This document shows, in pieces, positions 52,324-62,200 of a stretch of DNA of 64,000 nt. The stretch comes from Gammaproteobacteria bacterium UBA3067 (GTDB taxonomy: Bacteria > Pseudomonadota > Gammaproteobacteria > Pseudomonadales > UBA3067). The stretch is from contig DFBZ01000081.1 of the NCBI GenBank assembly GCA_002366835.1, forward strand, positions 35,736 through 99,735, in the 5' to 3' direction. Position 1 is the first letter of the stretch; each line of letters begins with the position of its first letter. Below the pieces are notes generated by a model. That model was given only the letters and a program-made list of their open reading frames with translations, was not told the DNA's origin and did not search any database. The position numbers and the translations under genes were made by a program.

Positions 52324-52890
52324 GTGGCTTGTTTGAAGTACTTGAAGAGAGGGGCGCGTAAGGGGAGTCTACATGTTTTGCTTTTGAGTACTTCGCTAAG
52401 AGCGCCGTGGTTAGCTAAAGTAATTTGGACTTTGGTATTGCTGGGTACACTGGCTGGCTGTGCCGACAGACCTACTTTTGCCTCAGCCAAGAAGCTAATG
52501 GAGGTGGTAGAGCTACAGGAGTCCTTGTCGCAGATTATTGAAGTCAAAAATATGCACAAGCTTGAGTCCTTTGAAAGGGATGGAGAGTTTGTGGTAGAAG
52601 TTTACTTTGAACAGCACTTTCTTCTCGGTCTTGGTAATGCTGCTAAATTAACCCAAAGTACCGTGAACATGCATTATTCTGACGCTCAAACTGCCTTATC
52701 GGAAGTGCAAGAACCTCCCCCCGAGCTTATCGAGAATGCTCTGGCTAAAAAATACGGACGTTTTAATAAGGGCGATCTGAGGCATCGTTATATTGAGCTG
52801 GTATTTCGCAAGAATGGTGGTCAGTGGCTTTTTTCGGAGAGGCGCAAGCACTGGAGGGATTTTAATATTTCTTACTTTCCTCAAAAATAA
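52324..52890 (+). CDS. Putative lipoprotein of unknown function
   Basis: This gene starts with a GTG immediately after the ppiD stop, with AAAGG in range, so the two are probably co-transcribed. The 188-residue protein has a hydrophobic stretch ending in a lipobox, TLAGC, near residue 46. That suggests a lipid-anchored envelope protein, although the basic leader before it is unusually long. The mature part has a beta-rich pattern with EVYFEQHFLLGLG and RYIELVFRKNGGQWLFSERRKHW. I do not recognise the family. A later start closer to the lipobox is possible, but no ATG is available. Confidence 0.7.
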   Translation: MACLKYLKRGARKGSLHVLLLSTSLRAPWLAKVIWTLVLLGTLAGCADRPTFASAKKLMEVVELQESLSQIIEVKNMHKLESFERDGEFVVEVYFEQHFLLGLGNAAKLTQSTVNMHYSDAQTALSEVQEPPPELIENALAKKYGRFNKGDLRHRYIELVFRKNGGQWLFSERRKHWRDFNISYFPQK

Positions 52891-53349
52891 TTATTTTTAT
52901 GTGCCGGTAGGTTTCTTTTAGATAGGCCGTCTAGGTTGTTTCGTTTTTCTTCCATATTTACAAAAGGCGCGCGCACGAAGGAGCCCCTTTCTTCGTTCTG
53001 GGGTCTTTTCGTTCTCTATACTTTGTAATCTTCCCTGTGCTGAAGCTGGTTTATTCGTTGCTATGGGAGCGTGAAAGCCAGGGTTTCGTTGATTCCTTCT
53101 TTGTCTAGGATAATACATCTGTGAAACCGGCTGTTTGCTGCCGGAGAAAAAATTTTGATTTACAAATCAAAGCATTATGCTGGTTTGGTGAGAAAATTCC
53201 TAAGCGGGCAGGTTGGTCAAGCTTAGCTGCAACATCTGTTGTTACGCGCTTTTTCGCTTTTCGGCGTAAAATGCTATTGCATCCCGGTGTTATACATGTA
53301 TATTTCCATTAAGAAAACGAATAATTATAAAAATAGGAACGGACAAGTG
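52891..53349. other. Intergenic region with a near-perfect palindrome
   Basis: This 459-base stretch has no convincing gene. Short frames at 52918-53118 (minus) and 53121-53312 (plus) have biased compositions and no family character. TTTGATTT at 53154-53161 and AAATCAAA at 53164-53171 form a perfect inverted repeat around AC, followed by TATGCT at 53176-53181, a possible -10. This could be an operator and promoter for the small membrane protein at 53350. Confidence 0.4.
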
Positions 53350-53601
53350 ATGAAATCGACACAATCAGTTGCGCCAAAACTTATCAAAGGTGGCTCGAGG
53401 GAAAAGGGCGTAAATGGTAAGCACAGGCCTCGTTTTTACGCTGTGAGGGTGTTTTACGCTGTTTTTTTCGGTGCAGCTGCTTTAGGTTTTGCATTTCAGT
53501 CTGTGGCACCGGATGAGGTGGATATGGCGTTAATCGGGTTCTGTACCCTGGCTAGCCTAGCCTCGTTCATGTCTAGTGTGAAACCGCTTCAGGAGGACTA
53601 G
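53350..53601 (+). CDS. Small membrane protein of unknown function
   Basis: This 83-residue protein begins at an ATG behind AGGAACGG. An earlier in-frame start at 53239 would add a non-conserved leader. A basic N-terminus (about 1-27) precedes two hydrophobic helices (about 30-49 and 60-77), with the short link QSVAPDEVDM between them. By the positive-inside rule the N-terminus is cytoplasmic. I do not recognise the family. The regular composition and two well-formed helices suggest a real gene. Confidence 0.6.
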   Translation: MKSTQSVAPKLIKGGSREKGVNGKHRPRFYAVRVFYAVFFGAAALGFAFQSVAPDEVDMALIGFCTLASLASFMSSVKPLQED

Positions 53602-53651
53602 CGATAGCTGCAGCTAATATGAGAGTTGCACAGCTGCCACGTTGCGATTTC

Positions 53652-54518
53652 TTACTGCATAAACTCCGCCATGGCGGCCTGTCGATTATCAAGCACTTTA
53701 GGTTCAGACATATCCATAATATCTCTCCAGGCTGCGGCAATTTCGTCGACCGTGGCTATTCCTGACTCGTCGTTAGTTTTGTATCCCTTGCTTCTGGCCC
53801 AGTTGGCGTGGGCGAAATTACCTGCGCCCGCTTCAAAGATCGAGCCGCTCGTATTTATCTCTTCCGTACACATGTAGGCGACAATGGGTGATACCGCTTC
53901 AGGCTTGAGCTTTTCTAGGAATTGGGGAGGCATTAGGTTCTCTGTCATGCGTGATGCGGCGCCGGGCACAGAATGTTTGTCTTAATATTGTACTTGGCTC
54001 CTTCATGGGAAAGGGTCTTCGCAAGCCCAATGATTCCTGATTTGGCCGCGCCATAGTTGGCTTGACCAAAATTACCGAACATACCTGAGCCTGAAGCAGT
54101 CATTACTATGCGTCCGTACTGCTGTTCTTTTAAGATGGGCCATGCGGCTTTAGTAACGTTGTAGCTTCCATTCAGATGGGTATCAATGACTGCATCCCAC
54201 TCTTCATCGCTTACTTTGGTAAAGCTCTTGTCTCTTAATATTCCGGCATTATTGACGAGGATATGTAGTCCGCCAAAACTGTCTATGGCTGCTCGGATGA
54301 TATTGCTGGCAGTTGAGCGATCGGTAACGGAATCCATATTTGCTACGGCTTTCCTCCGTCGGCGACAATTTCATCCACAACGACTTGAGCGGCGGGTGTG
54401 CTGTTTCCTGAGCCGTCTACCGTTGACTACAACGTTGGCCCCTAGTGATGCAAGTAATTTGACATGAGAGCGCCCCAGCCACAATGGCGACTTTTCCTTC
54501 CAAATTTATATTTGACAC
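53652..54518 (-). pseudogene. Decayed short-chain dehydrogenase (SDR) gene
   Basis: The remnant encodes an SDR oxidoreductase similar to the dehydrogenase part of 17-beta-HSD type 4-like enzymes. Readable pieces in order are NLEGKVAIV; SHVKLLASLGANVVVN; NSTPAAQVVVDEIVADGGK; MDSVTDRSTASNIIRAAIDSFGG with HILVNNAGILRD, the catalytic YGAAK and TNILCP; then AASRMTENLMPPQFLEKL to the end. At least four lesions separate them. A deletion removes the glycine-rich TGxxxGxG motif near 54465. Frame changes lie near 54421, 54347 (one base lost) and 53963 (one base lost). A GTG at 54518 behind AGGAG marks the old start. The gene should be non-functional. Confidence 0.9.
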
Positions 54519-54785
54519 GATCTCACTCTCCTAGCATTTTGATATTATTGTGTTGTCCAGGCTGTTCTGATTGAAGGACGCTGTTGGTCACTTTTTTATT
54601 GATGGTGAATTGCTAGAGTGATTCGTTAAACAATGCTCTTTAAGCAGAGCCAGCCGAATTGCACCACCTTTCGCTCCTTGGCTTATGTACAATATATCAG
54701 TAAATATTTCTCTTCAAGCCGCTGCTGTTAGGGATTGCTATGAATAGTGAATATATTTATGTCGACACCAGTTTCGCATTTGGGG

Positions 54786-56000
54786 TTAGCCATCTATTAA
54801 TCTGCACTGTATGCCTGACTCCTTTAGTTTGGAAAGGATTTCCTGAATATGCTCGGATCCACGAGTTTGTAGCATGATGGTTACTTCAACGGCCTCAAGG
54901 GGCAGTTTGGTAAAGGTTCGTTGGTGGGTGATGTTGACGATATTGGCATAGGTTTGTTCGATGCTCTGGCAGACGTTTCCGAGAGCACCAGGAATGTCAC
55001 GCAAGGTGACGACCAACCGCACAAGACGTTGTGCTCTTTCCATTCCCCGCTGGATAATTAAAGAGAGGACGGGCATATCAATATTTCCGCCGGAAAGTAA
55101 TAAGCCGACTTTCTTTCCCTGAAATTGTTCAGGGTGAGAAAGGAGTGCGGCAAGTGCAACTGCGCCAGCCCCTTCCACTACGGTTTTTTCTTTTTCCAGT
55201 AGAAGCAAGAGCGCTTCCTCAATGGCAAGCTCGTCAACAAGTAAAATATTATCCACAAACTCCTTTACAATCTGGGTGGTGATTTTTCCTGGTCGTTTTA
55301 CACCGATACCATCGGCAAGGGTGGTTCTGCCGCATAGTATTGGTTTTCCTGCGATTGCTTGCTGCATGGATGGGTAGCGTTCGGCCTCGACGCCTATCAC
55401 CTTTATTTTGGGATTAAGGTGTTTTGCAGCGATGGCGATGCCACTTATTAAACCCCCTCCGCCCACTGGAATAATCAGTACTTCTATATCGGGTACGACC
55501 TGTTTGATCTCATAGGCAATGGTGCCCTGGCCGGCGATGATATGCTTATCATCGTATGGGTGTATCAGGGTGAGTTTGTGTGATTCAAGTAGCTCTTGGG
55601 CCAAGTCAGCCGCTTCTTCGAGGTTCTCTCCATGAATAATGACCTCTGCCCCATATTTTTTTGTATGCCTTACTTTTACGTCGGGAGTAAATTTTGGCAT
55701 TACAATGGTACATGGGATATTTAGCTTTTGGGCATGGTAGGCAACGGCTTGGGCATGGTTGCCTGCAGACATTGCAATGATGCCATTAGATTTCTGGATC
55801 GAAGAAAGGGATAGGAGCTTGACGTAAGCGCCTCTTTCTTTGAATGAGGCAGTGTGTTGCCGGTTTTCAAATTTCAGGTAGACATCTGCCCCGGTTCTCT
55901 CTGATAGTCCAGTAGATGGGAGGCAAGGGCTTTCTTTGATTACGCCTTCAAGTGATTTGTTTGCAGATTCTATTAGTTTCAGTATTTGTGCTGCTGGCAT
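54786..56000 (-). CDS. ilvA: Threonine ammonia-lyase (threonine dehydratase)
   Basis: This PLP enzyme deaminates threonine to 2-oxobutanoate, the first step of isoleucine synthesis or of threonine catabolism. The PLP lysine lies in TASFKERGAY near residue 52. AGNHAQAVAYHA follows near 83, and the PLP phosphate loop VGGGGLISGIAIA near 180. A single C-terminal ACT-type domain (about 325-404) suggests allosteric control. At 404 residues it matches the short ilvA/tdcB type with one ACT domain, not the 500-residue form with two. No ilv neighbours are present. Confidence 0.92.
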   Translation of the reverse strand: MPAAQILKLIESANKSLEGVIKESPCLPSTGLSERTGADVYLKFENRQHTASFKERGAYVKLLSLSSIQKSNGIIAMSAGNHAQAVAYHAQKLNIPCTIVMPKFTPDVKVRHTKKYGAEVIIHGENLEEAADLAQELLESHKLTLIHPYDDKHIIAGQGTIAYEIKQVVPDIEVLIIPVGGGGLISGIAIAAKHLNPKIKVIGVEAERYPSMQQAIAGKPILCGRTTLADGIGVKRPGKITTQIVKEFVDNILLVDELAIEEALLLLLEKEKTVVEGAGAVALAALLSHPEQFQGKKVGLLLSGGNIDMPVLSLIIQRGMERAQRLVRLVVTLRDIPGALGNVCQSIEQTYANIVNITHQRTFTKLPLEAVEVTIMLQTRGSEHIQEILSKLKESGIQCRLIDG

Positions 56001-56273
56001 ACTTTTCCTCGGAAACCATTAAACATCACTTTCGCCTTGGTGATATTTTATAGCATAAGGCCGGTGTCTATTGGCTAAATTATCAATTGTAAATTGAGGC
56101 TTCGAGGGGAGGGTGAAACTTGGAAAGGTTAAGGCGAGACTTTACGTGATGTGGTGATTCTGATTTCGAAGATAAGAGAGTGGAAAGAAGCGTAATGTTG
56201 GTTTTCTCACCTCCAGCCCTATCTATTAAAGAAGAGCTAGAGGCAAGTTACTGCTGAAGTATTTCTAGACGGT

Positions 56274-56807
56274 TTAAAGCTTAGAAATAATGATGTCAAT
56301 AATTTTGTCAGTCAACTCAATATTGTTGAGAGCATCTTCATCATTAGGGCCATATAACTCTACCTGCGCGAGGCGTGAGCTTTTTCTGGCAATTTGGATT
56401 AGGACTTCTAGAGCAATAGCGCCGTCAACGTTTACGTCGAGGTCTAACTCTATGAGTAGAGGGTTGATTAAGTTGAATTCGGCAGCAAGAACGTCAACGT
56501 CAACGTTCAATAGTCCGCAATCCAGCAGGTCGTACGCAGCTGCGCGTAGCTGTCTTTGGGATTGTGCGATTTTTACTCGTGCTCTTAGTCGATCACCAAC
56601 TGCTCCCTCTCCCAACCAAGGTGTATTGTCAGTCAGAGTGTGCGCCTCGGCAAGAAGTGCTTTTGCTGCTGTCAGGTCAGTAGCTGCTTCAGAGCAGTCT
56701 GGGCTATCCCAAGCGCCAACTGCAACCGAGAAAATTCCTGCTTGCGCAGTAAGTGAAAAAAGGCCAAGTACTGCAACAGCAGCGGCGCGTGTAATATTGT
56801 TTAACAT
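56274..56807 (-). CDS. Secreted protein of unknown function
   Basis: The 177-residue protein has a clean signal peptide (about 1-23, cleavage after AQA) and GGGGATAG seven bases before the ATG. The mature part is helical and acidic: CSEAATDLTAAKALLAEAH, then VKIAQSQRQLRAAAYDLLDCG. Two cysteines in the mature chain could form a disulfide. It ends with NNIELTDKIIDIIISKL. I recognise no family. It is probably periplasmic or exported and stands alone. Confidence 0.65.
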   Translation of the reverse strand: MLNNITRAAAVAVLGLFSLTAQAGIFSVAVGAWDSPDCSEAATDLTAAKALLAEAHTLTDNTPWLGEGAVGDRLRARVKIAQSQRQLRAAAYDLLDCGLLNVDVDVLAAEFNLINPLLIELDLDVNVDGAIALEVLIQIARKSSRLAQVELYGPNDEDALNNIELTDKIIDIIISKL

Positions 56808-57050
56808 AGCTATCCCCTTATTGGTTTTTGTATCATTTAGACGAGGCTATCATATTAAATAGCGATAAAAAGTAAAGTGTTATTTAGCTGCTTCTGACAT
56901 AGAATGGATGTTCGTGCAAATGTAAAATAGCATGTAACTAATTGATAACTGATTAAAATAATAGCCTCTTGAGACTGTTTATTATGGAAGTGTGAAATAT
57001 TTACAATCATAGCGGAGCCAATTAAAAGCTGTGATGCTTTCGCTGTATCA

Positions 57051-57623
57051 TTAAAACCGGAATTTGATACCAGTGTCAGTATGAACGAATGCCCCGTTGC
57101 TATCGATAAGGAGCCCATCGGGTGGGTGGTAATTAATATCGTACCACTTCCCACCGGACAACTTGAAATAGCCGATTTCTGCCTCGGTACTTAAACTTAG
57201 CCTGGGTGTGAGGTGGTATCTAAACCCCAAAGTAGGGGAAATGAACGTTTGTTGGTTTTTCGTTTTTTGTTGGAAATAAGAGGCATTTGTGGAGGGTCCT
57301 GTATTGCCAGGAGCTAGTTTTGCATTGAGCAGCAAGCTTAGATTTCGCTGTATTTTTTGGTTAAAAGCATCCGATAGGTGGGTGCTAATAGATGGTTTTC
57401 CAGGGTTTTGTTGCGGAGTTTTTGCGGTTTGCCGGTCATGGTCTTTTTTCAGGTGGAGTGGTGCAGGCAGCCAGTTTTGAGGGGGTGATTTTTTCTTTTG
57501 GCTAGGAGGTTCTTCTGCGCTGCATGCAAAAGCGGTAAACCCAAAGGCTACGATTATTAATTGGGCACACTTCAGGACCATTGTTCTTTCAGGTGAGAGT
57601 GCTTTTTTGCGGCAAAACCTCAT
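57051..57623 (-). CDS. Putative small outer-membrane beta-barrel-like protein
   Basis: An N-terminal hydrophobic signal (LIIVAFGFTAFACSAEE) suggests export. An ATG at 57581 is a likely alternative start closer to it. After a Pro/Lys-rich linker, the C-terminal half has alternating polar and non-polar strands: FISPTLGFRYHLTPRLSLSTEAEIGYF and then HTDTGIKFRF. The protein ends in Phe, the usual outer-membrane assembly signal. With only about 190 residues, the barrel would be small or partial, so it could be a truncated remnant of a larger porin-like protein. The family is not recognised. Confidence 0.55.
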   Translation of the reverse strand: MRFCRKKALSPERTMVLKCAQLIIVAFGFTAFACSAEEPPSQKKKSPPQNWLPAPLHLKKDHDRQTAKTPQQNPGKPSISTHLSDAFNQKIQRNLSLLLNAKLAPGNTGPSTNASYFQQKTKNQQTFISPTLGFRYHLTPRLSLSTEAEIGYFKLSGGKWYDINYHPPDGLLIDSNGAFVHTDTGIKFRF

Positions 57624-57633
57624 TTAAGCAGAG

Positions 57634-58077
57634 CTAGGCGGCATCGTTGTTTCCGCCTGCTGGAAATTGCTCTTTTAGATGAGCGGCAAAGCTTCTGCAG
57701 ACGTCCTCATGGGTAAATACGCCAACGAGCTTTCCTTTGCGTGTGACAATAGCGGAACCAATATGTCTTTTTGCTATGGTTTCTAGTACTTCATCCAGCG
57801 GGGTAGATAAGTCTACGATATAGGCATTTGGCATGTAGGCATCTTCTACCGTGAGTTCTTTTTCTGATGGGTAGTCGAAGTCGGGGCCGAGCAGTAACTT
57901 GATGTCTCGGTCGCTGATAATACCGATAACTTGGTTGTCTTCCGTTACCGGGAGATGGTGGAGGTGGTGTTGACGCATAAAGCTCTGGGCACTTTGAATA
58001 GAGGCGTCTTTTTGTACTGAATGTGGAAAGGCGGTCATAACTGTCTTAATTTTTGGCATCTTTTTTGGTTTGGCCAT
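57634..58077 (-). CDS. CBS-domain protein
   Basis: This 147-residue cytoplasmic protein consists of two CBS motifs that fold into one adenosine-nucleotide-binding module. The first spans about 12-68 (HHLHHLPVTEDNQVIGIISDRDIKLLL) and the second about 82-136 (IAKRHIGSAIVTRKGKLVGVFTHEDV). GGAG lies six bases before the ATG. Such stand-alone CBS proteins sense AMP or ATP or regulate partner proteins. It is on the same strand as the F420 genes, 87 bases downstream of the LLM oxidoreductase, and may belong to that transcript. Confidence 0.9.
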   Translation of the reverse strand: MAKPKKMPKIKTVMTAFPHSVQKDASIQSAQSFMRQHHLHHLPVTEDNQVIGIISDRDIKLLLGPDFDYPSEKELTVEDAYMPNAYIVDLSTPLDEVLETIAKRHIGSAIVTRKGKLVGVFTHEDVCRSFAAHLKEQFPAGGNNDAA

Positions 58078-58164
58078 TTTTATCTCCTTGAGAGTTTTGC
58101 TTAATCCTTTGTTGGGCGGAGCTGAGAGGCAGCGCTCCTCAGCTCCTCGATCTGATAGGAACCG

Positions 58165-59199
58165 CTATAGCATTTCTTTTGCGATGAGTTCAAATACCTC
58201 TTTCTGCGCGCCACCGACAACCATGGTGTCGATTTCGCCATTTGAACCGGCTTTTTTCCATGCCTGTAGTCTTTCCACTATACGCTCTTTGGGGCCAAGT
58301 AGTGCAATATCATCGATTAGGGCGTCGGGAACGGCAGCGCTTGCTTCAGTTTTCTTGCCGGCCAGATAAAGCTCCTGAATTTGTTCGGCTTCTTCTTCAT
58401 ACCCTAACGCAGTGGCATAGTCTTTATAGAAATTTTTGCTTTTAGCACCCATGCCACCAATATAGAGGGAAAGCATTGATTTAACCGGAAAGCGGCAGGC
58501 GGCGACGTCATCACCCATTATGGCGGTGACAAAGGGGGCAACATTAAAGTCACTCCTTGCTCGTCCGGACTTTTCTAGGCCTTTATTGATGGAGGCGGTA
58601 AAAATATCACTTCGTTCAGGGTTCATCCATACCGGAAAAAAACCATCCGCACATTCCGCTGCGCAAGCGATGCCATTTGGGGTAATGGAGGCGGTGTATA
58701 TGGGGATGCTGGTGTCTGGTTTAAGGATGCTTTTCAGGGGTTTTCCCAGTCCTGTGCCGTCTTCTTTGTTGTATGGCAGTTGATAGTGGTAGCCGTCAAA
58801 GGTGACAGGGCCTTCTCTTGCCATGATTTTTCGCATAATGGCGATGTATTCCCGAGTACGGGTAATTGGGCGACCATAAGCTACGCCGTGCCATCCCTCC
58901 ACAACCTGGGGGCCAGAAGCGCCTAGTCCCACAATAAATCGTCCGCCGGATAGTTGGCTAAGTGACATCGCTGTCATGGCGGTTGCGGCGGGGGTGCGGG
59001 CGACCATTTGCATAATGGCAGTACCGACTTTTATCTTGCTGGTGTTGGCGAGAATCCATGTGGCGGCGGTTACGGCGTCACCACCATAAGCTTCGGCTGT
59101 CCAGGTGGAATCATAACCGAGTTCTTCCGCGTACTTGATAAGGTCGAGGTTAAGGTTGACTTCTTTTCCGAAGTAGCTGGCAGTTAATCCAAGTTTCAT
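58165..59199 (-). CDS. LLM-class (luciferase-like) F420-dependent oxidoreductase
   Basis: The protein belongs to the luciferase-like monooxygenase superfamily, whose mycobacterial members use coenzyme F420. I chose the ATG at 59199, behind AAGGAAAG, giving 344 residues. An upstream frame to 59307 adds an unrelated leader that overlaps the preceding gene. The barrel shows KLGLTASYFGKEVN, AEELGYDSTWTAEAYGGDA, KVGTAIMQMVARTPA, GGRFIVGLGASGPQVVEGWHG and ADGFFPVWMNPE. The substrate is unknown. It lies 56 bases after the CofC-CofG-CofH gene, so co-transcription with F420 synthesis supports use of F420 over FMN. Confidence 0.88.
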   Translation of the reverse strand: MKLGLTASYFGKEVNLNLDLIKYAEELGYDSTWTAEAYGGDAVTAATWILANTSKIKVGTAIMQMVARTPAATAMTAMSLSQLSGGRFIVGLGASGPQVVEGWHGVAYGRPITRTREYIAIMRKIMAREGPVTFDGYHYQLPYNKEDGTGLGKPLKSILKPDTSIPIYTASITPNGIACAAECADGFFPVWMNPERSDIFTASINKGLEKSGRARSDFNVAPFVTAIMGDDVAACRFPVKSMLSLYIGGMGAKSKNFYKDYATALGYEEEAEQIQELYLAGKKTEASAAVPDALIDDIALLGPKERIVERLQAWKKAGSNGEIDTMVVGGAQKEVFELIAKEML

Positions 59200-59255
59200 G
59201 GTGCTTTCCTTCTTGCTGTCATTATTTTTATTTATGAATTTAGGGGGGATGAGAA

Positions 59256-62200
59256 TTATGCTGACACAAGGGGGTAAGGCTGAGGCTCGATTGTTGTTTT
59301 TATCCAATCATAGCGGGTTGTACGTTGCTGAGGAACTCGGTTTATATCTTTAATAAGCGTGATAAGTGTTTTGTTACTACTCTCTTGCCCGTGAGACGCT
59401 CCTGCTGCTCGGGTTATGCTTTCGCTCATCAGCGTGCCACCCAAGTCGTTGGCGCCAGCTAGGAGGGCGGCTTTGGCTCCCTGATGGCCAAGTTTTGTCC
59501 AGGATGCCTGGATATTATCGATTCGTGTATGAAAGACCAGTCGCGCTACGGCGTGTATTAAAATTGCCTCCCTGAAACTTGGCCCCGGTCGGCTTAAGCC
59601 TCTTTTATATAGTGGGGCGTAGTTATGGACGAAGGGCAGTGGCACGAATTCGGTGAACCCTTGGCTGCGTTCCTGAAGGTCGCGTACGGCGATAAGGTGA
59701 TTGGCGATATGTTCATAACTTTCTATATGGCCAAACATGATGGTTGCGGTGCTTTTGAAGCCCAGCGTGTGGGCCGTCTCCATAACTTGTAGCCACTGAG
59801 CGCTGGAAATCTTGTCGGGGCAGAGTGTGTGACGCACTTCGTCATCGAGAATCTCTGCTGCTGTACCCGGAAGGGTGTCGAGTCCGGCATCTTTGAGCTG
59901 TGCTAAATACGTATCCAGTGGCAGAGAAGAGGTTTGCGCACCTTGCCAAATTTCCAGGGGAGAAAAGGCGTGTATGTGCAGCTCTGGTTCAGCGGTTTTG
60001 ATTGCCCTACAGATATCAATATACGTTTGGCCGGTGTAAGAGGGGTGAATGCCGCCCTGGAGGCATACTTCGCTAGCACCTTTTGATTTCGCCTCTCTGG
60101 CTTTGGTGATTATTTCGTCTGTGTTGAGGTTGTAGGGAGTACCGCGAAGATTCTCCGAACCTTTACCTTTGGAAAAAGCACAAAACTGGCATTTATAAGT
60201 GCAGATATTGGTGTAATTAATATTGCGATTAATTACATAACTCACCCGATTGCCGACGGTTTGTTTGCGTAAGGCATTTGCTGTTTGGCAGATATGGGTA
60301 AATTCATTTTCCCTGCCGTTAAGCAAGTAGACAATTTCTTGTTTTGATAAAGATCCACCATTTGTGGCCTTTTTTAAAATCGAGTTTAGACGCGCCGAGG
60401 GCAAACGATGAGATATGGCCCGAATGCGCTTCAGATCTTTTTGTGGTGGATGGACACTTGTACCGGCAAGCCATTGATCTGTTCGCGCAAGTCCATCCCC
60501 TGTTACATCGTTAAATACTTTTTTAGCAATGTGGCCTTCCATCCATGGTGATTTCGCTTCAGGTCTTGAGACCAGGTCGCTTAAAATATACGGTGGATAA
60601 ATACCAAGGCGTTCCACAAGAGTTTTTCCTGCGTTTTGCGTTTCGCTCTTTAGCTTATCGAGATGGGGCCAGGGCGCCTCGGGGTTAACATGATCGGGTG
60701 TAAGAGGTGAAACGCCGCCCCAGTCATTAATGCCCGCATTAACCAGTTGGCTTAATTCATCGGGGTTGAGGTTGGGGGGAGCCTGTATATTCATGGAGGA
60801 GCCGAAGATGATGCGGGCGATAGAGATTGTCCAGAGCAATTCATCCAGACTGGGCTCTGGGAATGTTGCCATTTTTGTATCTGCTTTGGCGCGGAAATTC
60901 TGGATAATGATTTCTTGGATATGGCCGAACTGTTGGTGAAGTTGATGAATGCGCAGGAGTGACTCAATGCGTTCGTGCCGGGTCTCTCCGATACCGATCA
61001 ATATTCCTGTGGTGAAGGGAATATTTAACTCTCCTGCAATTCGGATGGTCTCCAGTCTTTTTTCTGGATCTTTGTCGGGTGAGCCGTAGTGAGGCTGGCC
61101 CTTTTCGCACAGGCGGACTGAAGCACTTTCCAGCATGATGCCCATGGATGCGGAAACACTTTTCAGGCGAGCCATTTCTTGTTTTGTCATCAAGCCGGGA
61201 TTGAGGTGAGGCAGCAAGCCGGTTTTTTCAAAAACCTCTCTGGCGGCGTGTTCGAGGTAGTCGAGAGTGGAGTCGTAACCGTGCGCTGTTAGCCACTCTT
61301 TTGCCACGCGATAGCGGGTTTCCGGTTTGTCCCCTAAGGTAAATAAAGCTTCTTTGCAGCCATATTCGGCACCGCTATTGGCGAGACTCACTATTTTCTC
61401 CAGGCTTAGGTATGGGGCCTGAAGTCGACCTGGAGTTTGTGCAAAGGTGCAATAATGGCAAACATCACGGCATAGCTGGGTAAGTGGAATAAAAACCTTT
61501 TTTGAGAATGAAATATTTTGTCCGTGACCTTCATCTCTAAGCTTTGCGGCTTGTTTCATTAAGAGTTTTAAGTCTGTTTTTTCTGCCAGTTGATATATGT
61601 CCTGTTTTGCCGAAAGGTGCGTCATAACTTTTGCAGTGCTGGGTGCCAAGCTGGAACCTAATTCAAGTTTGTTTTTCAGTTTTTTGAGTGCTGCGGGGGT
61701 GTCGATATCCAGTGCGATTTCTTCTGATTCAAAACTGTATGCAGGAATACCCAGTTTTTGAGCGTGTTGTTGGTGTAAATGAAAACTGTTGTTACCGAAG
61801 GCAAATGGGAAACAATTAGAAGGCTTGCAGAGTAATGCGTTGGTGCCTCGGTTTTCTTCGCAGGGCACCAAAACCAAGGAAGAGCGCTGCTCACCGTATA
61901 TTAAAACCTGTTTGATGGCAGTAGCTGTAACAAGCGGAATGTCACCAGGTAAATAAAGCATCTGGTCGATACGCTGGTTGTTTAGAAAACGAGATGCTTT
62001 TTCAACGGCTTTATTAAGGTTGGAATTTTGGTTCTCTTGGATTACTTCGATGCTATATTCTTTTGCGAGTTTTTTTACGTGAATATCATTGCTCACAATG
62101 ATGATGCCCATGAGCTCAGGAACTTTTTTTAGTGTGCAGATGATGTCTTCTAACATGGCAAGGCAAAGTTTCCCACGCATGTCTCCGTCGAGAACGCTTG

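Noticed and set aside
52918..53312. Two short ORFs (52918-53118 minus, 53121-53312 plus) after the putative lipoprotein gene
   Set aside because: They are rich in Arg, Lys and Pro or Cys without any domain or membrane pattern, and have no good ribosome binding sites.
56855..57154. 99-residue minus-strand ORF
   Set aside because: It overlaps the end of the beta-barrel-like gene in another frame and lacks a ribosome binding site or family match.
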